In this document: positions 1 through 7,848 of the stretch, piece by piece
Numbering within the stretch: position 1 is the first letter of the stretch
Layout of the letters: each line of letters begins with the position of its first letter
Source of the DNA: Clostridia bacterium
GTDB lineage: Bacteria > Bacillota > Clostridia > UBA1381
Assembly (NCBI GenBank): GCA_008668455.1
Contig: RQCD01000122.1
Span: 1 to 16,614, forward strand
Direction of reading: 5' to 3'
DNA length: 16,614 nucleotides
Notes under the pieces: model-generated
Told to the model about the DNA's origin: nothing
The model's database searches: none
The model's input: only the letters and a program-made list of their open reading frames with translations
Program-made: the position numbers and the translations under genes

Positions 1-1299
1 AAGGCACATGATGTGATTGGTCCTGAAGAACGTGCCAATCTTAAAGAGAGTGAAGCGACAATGGATGCAGGTGAAGGAGGACTTTCTCCGCGGGAACAGC
101 AGGAGGTAGATGCGGTTGCCGGTTTAAAGACAGCAGATGAAATCTTCTCTGCTGCAAAAAAGCTTTCAGAGCTTTCTATTCCATCTGATTTAACCCTGAG
201 ACGGCAGCAGGTTTATAAAACAGAGGATGGCTATGTGATTCAGCTGAATTACAGCAACGCAAAGGATGGTCAGACAGAGGAAATGAGTACCACGGTTGAT
301 CTGACTGCAAATGCAGAAACCGGGAAACTTTTAAGCTATAACCGTTATGACAGCAGCTGGGAGGAGCAAAAGACGCAGAATCCGGAAAAGGCAGACGCAT
401 TTTTGAAATCCTATTATCCGGCAGAGTATGCTGCATGCCGCAAAGTGGAGGATCAGGATGAGGGAGAAGAAAAGATCTTTCGCCCGTTTGTTAATTATCA
501 GAGAGTGCTAAACGGAGCGCTTTACCCGGCAAACGGACTCTATGCATGCTACAATTCTGAAAAGGGATATATTACAAGCTTCTATTGCAGCTGGGATACA
601 GACACTTCTTATTTCCCGGACACGGAAAAAGCAAAGACATCAGAAGAAGCATACGCTTTGATTTTTGCAAAGTATCCGCTGAAAACGGTATATTTAGAAA
701 CAGAAAACGGTTACCGTCCGGTTTGGACGCTTTCGGAATCCTGGATTCGGCTGGATGCAATCAGCGGAAAATTTACCGAATATGACGGAAGAGAGGTAGA
801 CGATTTTAAACCTGCCTACACCGATCTTTCCGGGCATTGGGTAGAAAGGCTTGTCAATCAGTTAGCAAACTATGGCGTGGCAATTCGTTCCGAGCGGTTT
901 ATGCCGGATCAGGAGATCACACAGACAGAGTACCTAACGCTGCTATGTGAGGCAATGTACCCGTATGATGACTTCCGCGAGGAGGATTACGTTTATGAAA
1001 CGATGCTCCGGAGAAAAATTCTGACAGCGGACGAGAAGAATCCAAGCGGTACAATTACAAAGGAAACGGCTATTTGTTATCTCCTGCGTGTGATGGGAAT
1101 GCAGAAGGTGGCGGAGCTTTCGGGTATTTACCGCTGTGATTTTTCAGATGAATCGGAAATTACACCGGCGCTGTATGGCTACTGTGCGCTTGCAAAGGGC
1201 TTTGGAATTGTCAGCGGAGCAAATCAACAGCTCCAGCCGAAAAAAACCGCCACCAGAGCTGAGGCTGTGACAATGATTTATCAGTATTTAACAAAATAA
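1..1299 (+). CDS. YcdB/YcdC-domain protein with C-terminal S-layer homology (SLH) repeats, 5' end missing
   Basis: The reading frame is open to the first base (it reads KAHDV before the GTG at 13), so the true start is probably outside the window and this is the C-terminal part of a longer protein. About residues 40-265 (counted from the GTG) resemble the YcdB/YcdC repeated domain: mixed charged and aromatic beta-rich sequence with the phrase DLTANAETGKLLSYN. Residues about 268-315 form an SLH-like repeat (TDLSGHWVERLV, then FMPDQEITQTEYLTLL). A second, degenerate SLH region ends with KKTATRAEAVTMIYQYL. SLH domains hold proteins on the cell wall through secondary polymers, so this is probably an exported, wall-bound protein, but its signal peptide would lie outside the window. 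Its enzymatic role, if any, is unknown. It is convergent with ftsY and shares a terminator with it. The domain assignment is by pattern memory; the SLH call is firmer than the YcdB call. Confidence 0.75.
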   Translation, partial: KAHDVIGPEERANLKESEATMDAGEGGLSPREQQEVDAVAGLKTADEIFSAAKKLSELSIPSDLTLRRQQVYKTEDGYVIQLNYSNAKDGQTEEMSTTVDLTANAETGKLLSYNRYDSSWEEQKTQNPEKADAFLKSYYPAEYAACRKVEDQDEGEEKIFRPFVNYQRVLNGALYPANGLYACYNSEKGYITSFYCSWDTDTSYFPDTEKAKTSEEAYALIFAKYPLKTVYLETENGYRPVWTLSESWIRLDAISGKFTEYDGREVDDFKPAYTDLSGHWVERLVNQLANYGVAIRSERFMPDQEITQTEYLTLLCEAMYPYDDFREEDYVYETMLRRKILTADEKNPSGTITKETAICYLLRVMGMQKVAELSGIYRCDFSDESEITPALYGYCALAKGFGIVSGANQQLQPKKTATRAEAVTMIYQYLTK

Positions 1300-1310
1300 C
1301 TCCTAAATAA

Positions 1311-1354
1311 AAAAGAAAGAACCTCAATTCATGGGGTTCTTTCTTTCTTTTTTT
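1311..1354. terminator. Bidirectional rho-independent terminator between the SLH gene and ftsY
   Basis: A perfect 12-bp stem (AAAGAAAGAACC at 1312-1323 with GGTTCTTTCTTT at 1335-1346) is extended inward by a C-G and a G-U pair, leaving a 7-nt loop. Seven T follow on the plus strand (1348-1354). On the minus strand the hairpin is followed by TTTTTTATTT. It can therefore end both the SLH gene transcript and the acpP-ftsY operon. Confidence 0.9.
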
Positions 1355-1363
1355 ATACACAAA

Positions 1364-1379
1364 GAATTTTATAAAATTC
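1364..1379. repeat. Perfect 16-bp AT-rich palindrome GAATTTTATAAAATTC
   Basis: GAATTTTA (1364-1371) is exactly followed by its reverse complement TAAAATTC. It sits between the ftsY stop codon and the bidirectional terminator. It has no loop, so as RNA it would fold poorly; as DNA it could be a binding site or a chance AT-rich palindrome. No function is claimed. Confidence 0.6.
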
Positions 1380-1380
1380 C

Positions 1381-2298
1381 TTATTCTTCAAATAGAGCCT
1401 TGGCAAATTCCTGGGGATGAAATTCCTGTAAGTCCTCCAGACCCTCGCCGACTCCAATAAACTTTACCGGGATTCTCTGCTCCTGTGAAATGGCAACGAT
1501 CACGCCGCCCTTTGCCGTTCCGTCCAGCTTGGTCAGGATAATTCCTGTGATCTCTGCGGCTTCGGAAAAGAGCTTTGCCTGAGAGAGCGCATTTTGACCG
1601 GTGGCTGCATCTAATACTAACAGTACCTCTCGTGAAGCGTCCGGAAGCTCCCGTTCAATCACGCGTGAAATCTTATTAAGCTCTGCCATCAGGTTCTTTT
1701 TATTATGAAGTCTGCCGGCAGTGTCACAAATTAAAATGTCGCAGTTTCGCGCTTTTGCGGCATTGCATGCGTCAAATACTACTGCTGCCGGATCGCTGTT
1801 TTCCTTTTGCTTGATGATTTCGCAGCCGCTCCGTTCTGCCCAGATATCCAGCTGATCAATTGCCGCTGCGCGGAAGGTGTCCGCTGCTGCTAACATCACC
1901 TTTTTTCCCTGTGACTTATAGTGTGCGGCAAGCTTTCCGATACTGGTTGTCTTGCCGACGCCGTTGACTCCGATCACCAAAATCACTGCCGGCTTTGAGG
2001 ACAGATCCATCGAGCTGTCGTTTTCAGAAAGCATCTCACTGATAATGCTCTGCAATTCCTGCTTCACATCATTTCCGTCGGTGATACGCTTTGCTTTCAC
2101 ACGGTCGCGCAGAGCTTCAATGATTTTTGCAGAGGTTTCTGCGCCGAGGTCTGCCATGATGAGAGCCTCCTCCAGCTCCTCAAAAAACTCCTCGTCCACC
2201 TTGATAAAAACCTTGAACACCTGGTTAACCTGCTCGGAAATTGCCTCCTTGGTTCTTCCTAAACCCTGTTTTAATTTATCAAAAAAACCCATTTTCAT
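1381..2298 (-). CDS. ftsY: Signal recognition particle receptor FtsY
   Basis: SRP-receptor GTPase that docks ribosome-nascent-chain-SRP complexes at the membrane for cotranslational insertion. It has an N domain of four-helix type (about residues 25-95) and then the SRP GTPase G domain: P-loop GVNGVGKT (110-117), the insertion-box region with ADTFRAAAIDQL (139-150), DTAGRLH (192-198), TKLDG (256-260) and the closing GVGEGLEDLQEF. At 305 residues it is a short FtsY: the acidic A domain is reduced to an amphipathic N-terminal stretch (MGFFDKLKQGL), as in other Gram-positive forms. The start could be ATG 2298 or ATG 2292, both within reach of AAAGG/AGGA; the family usually begins MGFF, which favours 2292. 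It lies 13 nt after smc and is the last gene of the operon. The ylxM-ffh genes that follow ftsY in Bacillus are absent. Confidence 0.97.
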   Translation of the reverse strand: MKMGFFDKLKQGLGRTKEAISEQVNQVFKVFIKVDEEFFEELEEALIMADLGAETSAKIIEALRDRVKAKRITDGNDVKQELQSIISEMLSENDSSMDLSSKPAVILVIGVNGVGKTTSIGKLAAHYKSQGKKVMLAAADTFRAAAIDQLDIWAERSGCEIIKQKENSDPAAVVFDACNAAKARNCDILICDTAGRLHNKKNLMAELNKISRVIERELPDASREVLLVLDAATGQNALSQAKLFSEAAEITGIILTKLDGTAKGGVIVAISQEQRIPVKFIGVGEGLEDLQEFHPQEFAKALFEE

Positions 2299-2311
2299 TC
2301 CTGCCTTTCCG

Positions 2312-5300
2312 TTATTTCAGCATTTCATCATCCACATCGTCAATATGCAGGGAAAGCAGCTTGGAAACACCCTTTTCCTGCATTGTTACACCGTACATGA
2401 TATTCGCCGCCTCCATGGTTCCGCGGCGGTGTGTGATTACGATAAATTGCGTCTGTGATAAATAGTTCTTTAAATAAGTTGCAAACCGGGAAACGTTTAC
2501 ATCATCCAAAGCTGCGTCAATCTCGTCCAAAAAGCAGAATGGCGTCGGCTTTACCTCTAAGATAGCAAAGAGCAGCGCAATGGCAATAAAGGACTTCTCG
2601 CCGCCGGAATAAAGGCTGATATTCTGTGTGCTTTTTCCTGGCAGCTGTGCTTCAATCTCAATTCCGCTTTCCATCACATCCTGCGGATCGGACAGGTAAA
2701 GCCGTCCTTTGCCGCCGCCGAACAGCTCGCGGAATACCTGTGAAAAGCTCTTGTTTATTTCCTCAAACTGCTTTTGGAAATGCTCCTCCATCAGTTCCTG
2801 CATGGATCCGATCACCTGTTCTAAATTTACCTTTGCCTTTTCCAGATCATCGCGCTGGGTACTTTGGAGGGTATAACGCTCCTGCACATTCTGATATTCC
2901 TCAATTGCGTCTAAATTCACGCTGCCAAGCGCTTTGATTTTTCCGCGCAGCTCTTGTGTGCGCTCTCTTGCTTCCTTTTCGTTCTCAATTTCCTGCTTTG
3001 CCTCCTCGGCTGCCGAGGGGGTTAATTCGTACTGATCCCACAGACGGTTAATAATGCCCTCTAAATCGGATTCTAACTTCTGCTGACGGCCTTCCGCACG
3101 GGATAATTCCTGCTGCAGGAGAATCAGACGGTCGGTCAGATCCTTATTGCTGTTTTGCAGCGCCTTTAAGCGTTCCACAATTTCTGCCTTTTCCTGTTCT
3201 ACTGCTTCCAGATCTGTACGCAGTTCTTTGGAACGCTGTGCAATTCGCTCCATTTCCGCTTTCTTTTCTGCAATGCTGTTGGTCAGCAGTGTGTTTTTCT
3301 CGGTCAGAGTGCGGCAGTCCTCCTTCTTTTCTGCAATGGTTTGCTCGCTGGCTGTGATTCTGTTCGTCCATTCAGAAATGGCGGTGTGGATTGTTTCCAG
3401 ATCCTTTTCTAATGTCCGCAGACGAAGTGTCTCATCCATTAATTCCTTTGCTTTCAGATCCTTTTTGTGCGAAAGCGTCTCATATGCTTCTTCCTGCTCC
3501 AAAACCTCCTGATTCAGCTGTTCCAGCATGTTTTCTGCCTGGCGCATTTCAGAAATCATTTCTGCAATCTGTTCTCCGCTTTCTGAAAGCTTCTGATCCA
3601 GCATAGAAAGCTCCTGCTCCAATGCCTGTGCCGATTCTCCGCTTTCTGCAAGGGCTTGTTCCAAATGCTTTTTCGTGTTTTCCAGCACTAAAATTTCGTT
3701 CTCATACTCGCGTACAATCGGTTCATAGGAGGAAAGACGGATTTTCTGGTTTTCCAGATCCTTCTGGGTTTCCTCTGATTTTTCCGAAAGTGTCTGGATT
3801 CTGCGTGTGAGCGTGTGCAGTTCTTCTGTAAGCGTTTTGATTTCTCCGGCGCGGGATAAAAATCCGGTTGAACGGTTCACGCTTCCGCCCGACATCGATC
3901 CGCCGGCATTCAATACTTCACCGCCAAGGGTTACTGTTTTAAAGCGGTATCCGAATTTTCTGCTCAGCGCAATGCCGCTGTCGATGTTATCTACCACAGC
4001 CACACGCCCTAAAAGGCTTTTCATAATGCCGTCATAGCGTTTGTCATATCGGATCAGCTCGGAGGCAATGCCGATAAAGCCGGGGCATTTTGCCGCTTCT
4101 TCTGCCTGCTCCAAAAGCTTTCCCTGGACGGAGGAAACCGGCAGAAAGGTGGCACGTCCGGCGCGGCGTTCCTTTAAAAATGCAATTGCCGCCTTTGCGT
4201 CCTCCTCGTCTCCGACCACGATATTCTGCATTGCACCGCCAAGCGCTGTTTCAATGGCGACAATATACTCCTTGTCCACGTCAATCAGTCCGGAAAGCGT
4301 TCCGTAGATGGTAAGCCGCTTTAATTCCGGCGCTTTTAAAACCGTTTTGACGCTCCCGGCATAGCCGGCATAATCATTCTCCATGCCCTCCAGCATTTTC
4401 TTTTGAGAATTTTTTGTCTGATAGGCTGTGCGCGCGTCGTTTAAGCTGCGGTTTGTCTCTGCAAGCGTTTTAGAAAGCTCCTCTGACCGACGGGTCAGAG
4501 CTTCGGTTTTTTCTTGCATATTCCTGCATTTTTCGGTCTTTTCCGCAATTTCCTGTTCGGTTTCTGCGATTTTTGTACGCGTATTTTCGGTGTCCTGCCC
4601 GTGCGTCTCCTGTTCGGTGTATAGATCGCTGCGGCGTTCCAAAAAGCTTTTCCGGGTGCTCTCCATTCCGGCAATCTGTGCCTTTTTTGCCGATATTTCA
4701 TTCATCACGTCAATAATTGACGCTTTTTTTGCGTCAATTTCATTCCGGCAATCGGAAAGACGGCGGAAGTTCTCGTCGTTTTCCTCCTGAATGGAGGAAA
4801 ATTTTTGAATCAGCTCCTTGGATTCAGCTTCCTTTTGCGCGATTTCCTGCTTTGATTTTTCTATTTTATTGGTATTCTCCCGGATACTCTCCTGCTCTGC
4901 GGCAATTTCCTGTTCGATTCGTTCTGACAGAAGCAAATTATTTTTCATATCATTTTCAGCAATGGAGATGTCGTTTCCTGCCGCCATGCTTTCTGCTTCA
5001 TTGTCAATCAGAGCCTGGTTTTTTTCTGCCTGTTCCTCATCCTTCTTTTTACTCTGGTCGTAGAGCGCGCTCCGCTTTTCTTCAAAGCCGGATTCCTTTT
5101 GCTTTAATTCGTCCATTTCTGCGGCAACACTGGCATAGTCCTCTGCCGCCTTTTTCGCCTGAATCCGGTTCTTCTCCATACTGATCAGGCTCAGGCTCAC
5201 ATCCAGAGCCTTATATTCTTCATAGAGCAAAAGATATTTGCGTGCTTTTTTGGATTGATTTTCCAAGGGGCGCAGCTGGGATTCCAGCTCGGCGATAATA

Positions 5301-5878
5301 TCGTTAATTCGGACAAGATTCTCCTGCACCGCTCCTAATTTCCGCTCTGCCTCGTCCTTTCGGTGCTTGTATTTGGAAACACCTGCAGCTTCTTCAAAAA
5401 AGCTCCGCCGATCCTCTGCCTTGGTGGAAAGAATCTGAGAAACATTTCCCTGACCGATCATAGAATAGCCGTCCCTGCCAAGACCGGTATCCATAAACAG
5501 TTCTACGATATCCTTTAGCCGGCAGTTTGCGCGGTTAATCTGATAAACACTTTCGCCCGAACGGAACACACGTCTTGTCACAACCACCTCGTCAAATTCA
5601 ATCGGAAAGAGCTTTGTACTATTATCCAGCACCAAGCTGACCTCCGCAAAATTGACCGGCTTTCTTGTTTCTGTTCCTGCGAAAATGACATCCTGCATGT
5701 TTGTACCGCGCAGAGATTTTGCGCTCATTTCGCCCATAACCCAGCGGACTGCGTCTGAAATATTGCTTTTTCCGCTGCCGTTCGGACCGACAACTGTTGT
5801 CACACCGCTTCCAAACTCTAAAACGGTTTTATCTGCAAAGGATTTAAAGCCCTGCAGCTCCAGTCTTTTTAAATACAT
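2312..5878 (-). CDS. smc: Chromosome segregation protein SMC
   Basis: ATPase of the SMC-ScpAB condensin that compacts and segregates the chromosome. The 1188 residues show the full SMC plan: N-terminal ABC half with Walker A GPNGSGKSN (31-39) and the QGNVSQIL Q-loop region; a long Glu/Lys/Gln-rich coiled coil (about 165-500); a hinge (about 505-670) with the glycine cluster GGSMSGGS; a return coiled coil (about 670-1000); and a C-terminal ABC half with signature SGGEK (about 1089) and Walker B FCFLDEIDAALDD (about 1117). ATG 5878 is chosen because the protein then starts MYLKRLELQGFKSFADKT, the family start, and AGGAGGA lies 5 nt upstream; the longer form from 5905 would overlap the upstream gene. 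Only 1 nt separates it from the radical SAM stop. The residue before the signature Ser is Tyr (LYSGGE), where Leu is usual. Confidence 0.98.
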   Translation of the reverse strand: MYLKRLELQGFKSFADKTVLEFGSGVTTVVGPNGSGKSNISDAVRWVMGEMSAKSLRGTNMQDVIFAGTETRKPVNFAEVSLVLDNSTKLFPIEFDEVVVTRRVFRSGESVYQINRANCRLKDIVELFMDTGLGRDGYSMIGQGNVSQILSTKAEDRRSFFEEAAGVSKYKHRKDEAERKLGAVQENLVRINDIIAELESQLRPLENQSKKARKYLLLYEEYKALDVSLSLISMEKNRIQAKKAAEDYASVAAEMDELKQKESGFEEKRSALYDQSKKKDEEQAEKNQALIDNEAESMAAGNDISIAENDMKNNLLLSERIEQEIAAEQESIRENTNKIEKSKQEIAQKEAESKELIQKFSSIQEENDENFRRLSDCRNEIDAKKASIIDVMNEISAKKAQIAGMESTRKSFLERRSDLYTEQETHGQDTENTRTKIAETEQEIAEKTEKCRNMQEKTEALTRRSEELSKTLAETNRSLNDARTAYQTKNSQKKMLEGMENDYAGYAGSVKTVLKAPELKRLTIYGTLSGLIDVDKEYIVAIETALGGAMQNIVVGDEEDAKAAIAFLKERRAGRATFLPVSSVQGKLLEQAEEAAKCPGFIGIASELIRYDKRYDGIMKSLLGRVAVVDNIDSGIALSRKFGYRFKTVTLGGEVLNAGGSMSGGSVNRSTGFLSRAGEIKTLTEELHTLTRRIQTLSEKSEETQKDLENQKIRLSSYEPIVREYENEILVLENTKKHLEQALAESGESAQALEQELSMLDQKLSESGEQIAEMISEMRQAENMLEQLNQEVLEQEEAYETLSHKKDLKAKELMDETLRLRTLEKDLETIHTAISEWTNRITASEQTIAEKKEDCRTLTEKNTLLTNSIAEKKAEMERIAQRSKELRTDLEAVEQEKAEIVERLKALQNSNKDLTDRLILLQQELSRAEGRQQKLESDLEGIINRLWDQYELTPSAAEEAKQEIENEKEARERTQELRGKIKALGSVNLDAIEEYQNVQERYTLQSTQRDDLEKAKVNLEQVIGSMQELMEEHFQKQFEEINKSFSQVFRELFGGGKGRLYLSDPQDVMESGIEIEAQLPGKSTQNISLYSGGEKSFIAIALLFAILEVKPTPFCFLDEIDAALDDVNVSRFATYLKNYLSQTQFIVITHRRGTMEAANIMYGVTMQEKGVSKLLSLHIDDVDDEMLK

Positions 5879-5879
5879 G

Positions 5880-6878
5880 TCATTCCTCCTTTTCCATAAA
5901 CTCAACTTCGCCCAAAGAGAGTTTTTCAGATTCTTTGATCTGTGCTTTCTGCCCGGTTTTCTGCTCTAAAGCAATCAGGTTTCTGCGTTTATTTCCAATC
6001 GCTTTGGAAAGTTCCCGTTTTGCCACAAGAAAATGCGGTTTTTTTCCCGGATGTGAAGAAAGCAGCCGAAGGAAGCGGTTTTTGTAGCATTCTGATTCCA
6101 CCAGTTCGCCAAAGGACGGATGCTGTGGCCCTGCTATCGCTTCTTTATTTTCCGGCAGTCCGATCCGGATGACCGGGATGCCTGCCGCAAAAAAACGTTC
6201 ATAGAGTGCGGCACAAAGCGGCACTGCCTCCTCGGTTGTCTGCGGCTGATATGCTCCGCTTTTCCAAAGCTCATATAGCTTTGTTCCTGAAAAAACCAAG
6301 GTTGGATAAATCCGCACGAAATCCGGCTTTTGTGCAATCAGCTGCTCTGCAGTATGAATGCTGCCCTCCGGCGAATCCTTCGGCAGACCGGTCATCATTT
6401 GCAGCCCTAAGGAAAACGGATACTGCCGTATTTTAGAAACCGCATTCCGGACATCATTTGCGCTATGCCCGCGGCCGGCAGCAGTCAGCACCCGGTCGTC
6501 CATGCTCTGAACACCTAATTCAATCGTGGTGACACCAAATTGCACAAGCTCTTCTAAAATGTCGTGATCAATATAGTCCGGGCGTGTGGAAAGCCGAATC
6601 CCATGGATTTCTCCGCGCTCCAGATATGGCTGTACGGCATGCAGCAGCTCTCGGCGCAGCTCTGGGTTGATCGCAGTAAAGCTGCCGCCGAAAAATGCCG
6701 CCTCAATCCGTGCATGATTCCGGGGAAGTGTTTTTAAATACGATTCCACAATTTTCTTCGTACCTTCGCCGGAAGCTGGTTCAGCGCTTCCTGTGATCGT
6801 ATTCTGATTACAGAAAACACACTGATGCGGACATCCGTAATGCGGAACAAAGATCGGAATATTATAGCATTTCATCAT
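5880..6878 (-). CDS. Elp3-like radical SAM protein (no acetyltransferase domain)
   Basis: Radical S-adenosylmethionine enzyme. The iron-sulfur cluster motif C-x3-C-x2-C is at C16, C20 and C23 (YGCPHQCVFCNQ), followed by FFGGSFTAI, the STRPDYID motif and LGVQSMDDRVL, which are typical of the Elp3/coproporphyrinogen-oxidase-like branch. At 332 residues it holds the radical SAM core and a short basic C-terminal tail; the GNAT acetyltransferase domain of true Elp3 is missing. The substrate is unknown, though a role on tRNA is a reasonable guess from the family. ATG 6878 is preferred over TTG 6884 because GGAG sits 8 nt before it and it makes an ATGA overlap with the rnc stop. Its place between rnc and smc is, from memory, usual in Clostridia and absent in Bacillus. 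Confidence 0.88.
   Translation of the reverse strand: MMKCYNIPIFVPHYGCPHQCVFCNQNTITGSAEPASGEGTKKIVESYLKTLPRNHARIEAAFFGGSFTAINPELRRELLHAVQPYLERGEIHGIRLSTRPDYIDHDILEELVQFGVTTIELGVQSMDDRVLTAAGRGHSANDVRNAVSKIRQYPFSLGLQMMTGLPKDSPEGSIHTAEQLIAQKPDFVRIYPTLVFSGTKLYELWKSGAYQPQTTEEAVPLCAALYERFFAAGIPVIRIGLPENKEAIAGPQHPSFGELVESECYKNRFLRLLSSHPGKKPHFLVAKRELSKAIGNKRRNLIALEQKTGQKAQIKESEKLSLGEVEFMEKEE
5884..5890 (-). promoter_or_regulatory. Strong Shine-Dalgarno of smc, inside the end of the upstream gene
   Basis: AGGAGGA is read on the minus strand 5 nt before ATG 5878. It overlaps the last codons of the radical SAM gene, which fixes the smc start and suggests translational coupling. Confidence 0.85.
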
Positions 6879-7534
6879 TTCCAACGCTCCAGAGCCTGCT
6901 TTGCTGCATGCTGCTCCGCTTCCTTTTTGCTGCCGCCCTTTCCCTTGCTGATTTCCTTTCCGTTTACAAGAAGTGCAACGAAAAAGTCCTTCTGATGATC
7001 CGGTCCGGATTCCCGAAGCAGCTGATATTCAATCCGTCCGCCCTTTTTCTGAACCCGCTCCTGAAAGATTGTTTTATAATCATGATAGCTTTTTCCGGCT
7101 ACTGCGTCATCAATTTTATCTTCCATCAGCGCTAAAAGCCATATTTTTGCGTTGAAGAAATCGCTGTCTAAATAGATTGCCGCAAGGAGCGCCTCAAACG
7201 CATCCGACAATATAGACGCTCTTTTTCTGCCGCCGCTTAACTCCTCGCCATGCCCTAAAAGCAGAGCCTCTCCCAGGTGCAGACGCTCAGCAAGCTCTGC
7301 TAAAGACTGCTCACAGACTAAGGAGGCGCGCAGCTTTGAAAGCTCGCCCTCCTGCACCTCAGGCATCCGAAGAAAAAGCTCATTGCTGATGATTAGGCTT
7401 AAAACAGAATCACCTAAAAACTCCAGCCGCTCATTGCAGGCGCAGTGCTGCTCGTTTGCATAGGAGCTATGGGTGATTGCCTCGGTCAGCAGAGAGTGAT
7501 TCTGAAATTCATAATTTAATTGAAGCTGCTTCAT
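6875..7534 (-). CDS. rnc: Ribonuclease III
   Basis: Double-strand-specific endoribonuclease for rRNA precursor processing and antisense RNA decay. The N-terminal catalytic domain has the signature NERLEFLGDSVL with E35, E38 and D42, and the second acidic pair D111 and E114 in SDAFEALLAAI, matching the metal-binding set known from E. coli (E38, E41, D45, D114, E117). The C-terminal double-stranded RNA binding domain spans about residues 150-219, starting DYKTIFQERVQKKG and ending with the KGKGGSKKEAEQHAA helix. The length of 219 is normal. ATG 7534 has GGGGAGGA about 7 nt upstream. It follows acpP by 37 nt and its TGA stop overlaps the next gene's ATG. Confidence 0.97.
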   Translation of the reverse strand: MKQLQLNYEFQNHSLLTEAITHSSYANEQHCACNERLEFLGDSVLSLIISNELFLRMPEVQEGELSKLRASLVCEQSLAELAERLHLGEALLLGHGEELSGGRKRASILSDAFEALLAAIYLDSDFFNAKIWLLALMEDKIDDAVAGKSYHDYKTIFQERVQKKGGRIEYQLLRESGPDHQKDFFVALLVNGKEISKGKGGSKKEAEQHAAKQALERWK

Positions 7535-7548
7535 TTGTTTTCCTCCCC

Positions 7549-7571
7549 AAAAAAACGTGCCTGGCGTTCTT
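7549..7571 (-). terminator. Possible weak attenuator hairpin between acpP and rnc
   Basis: On the minus strand the acpP stop is followed by AACG, a 7-nt loop CCAGGCA, then CGTT running into a total of seven T. Flanking A-T and G-U pairs can lengthen the stem to about 7 bp, but it is weak. Such an element could lower rnc-smc-ftsY expression relative to the abundant acyl carrier protein. This is an inference from sequence only. Confidence 0.3.
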
Positions 7572-7802
7572 TTAAACTCTGTCTCTGATATATTCCACTA
7601 CATCGCCTACAGTTGTGATTGTTTCTGCATCCTCGTCTGGGATTTCGATATCAAATTCATTTTCCAGTCCCATAATCAATTCCACAACATCCAGAGAGTC
7701 TGCACCCAGATCGTCAATAAAAGCAGAATCCATGGTGATAACCGATTCATCCACACCCAGTTGATCGGCAATGACAGTTTTGATTTTTTCAAATTCGTTC
7801 AT
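7572..7802 (-). CDS. acpP: Acyl carrier protein
   Basis: Small acidic carrier that holds growing fatty acyl chains on a phosphopantetheine arm during type II fatty acid synthesis. The attachment serine is S36 in the motif DLGADSLDVVEL, at the same position as in E. coli ACP, and the acidic helix II-III region (ENEFDIEIPDEDAE) is present. ATG 7802 gives a 76-residue protein of normal length. It is favoured over a GTG at 7811 because AAAGGGGGTGA, a near-perfect anti-16S match, ends 5 nt before the ATG and would be cut into by the GTG start. It is the first gene of the operon, directly behind a strong promoter. The fabD/fabG genes often found before acpP are not here; the divergent neighbour is spoIID. 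Confidence 0.97.
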   Translation of the reverse strand: MNEFEKIKTVIADQLGVDESVITMDSAFIDDLGADSLDVVELIMGLENEFDIEIPDEDAETITTVGDVVEYIRDRV

Positions 7803-7807
7803 CCGAT

Positions 7808-7818
7808 TCACCCCCTTT
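7808..7818 (-). promoter_or_regulatory. Very strong Shine-Dalgarno of acpP (AAAGGGGGTGA)
   Basis: It differs from the ideal AAAGGAGGTGA at one base, with 5 nt before ATG 7802. It decides the acpP start codon and fits a highly expressed protein. Confidence 0.85.
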
Positions 7819-7830
7819 CAATTTCCAGAT

Positions 7831-7845
7831 AAAAGCATTACTTTT
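7831..7845. promoter_or_regulatory. Inverted repeat AAAAG-N5-CTTTT at the predicted acpP transcription start
   Basis: The plus strand reads AAAAG CATTA CTTTT. With the -10 box at 7849-7854, the predicted start near 7842 falls inside this repeat, so a bound regulator could block initiation. It does not resemble the FapR or FabT operators I know. It may be chance in an AT-rich leader. Confidence 0.3.
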
Positions 7846-7848
7846 ACT

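Noticed and set aside
1952..2458. 168-residue ORF on the plus strand opposite ftsY/smc
   Set aside because: It lies wholly antisense to two certain genes, is rich in Ser/Phe/Arg as expected of a shadow frame, and has no recognisable domain.
4428..5184. Overlapping plus-strand ORFs of 120 and 155 residues opposite smc
   Set aside because: The coiled-coil codons of smc (GAA, GAG, CAG, AAA) yield few stops on the opposite strand, so long shadow frames are expected. No ribosome sites or domains were seen.
5879..5905. Longer smc start at 5905 (MSLWKRRND...)
   Set aside because: It would overlap the upstream gene and add residues absent from SMC proteins; ATG 5878 has an ideal ribosome site.
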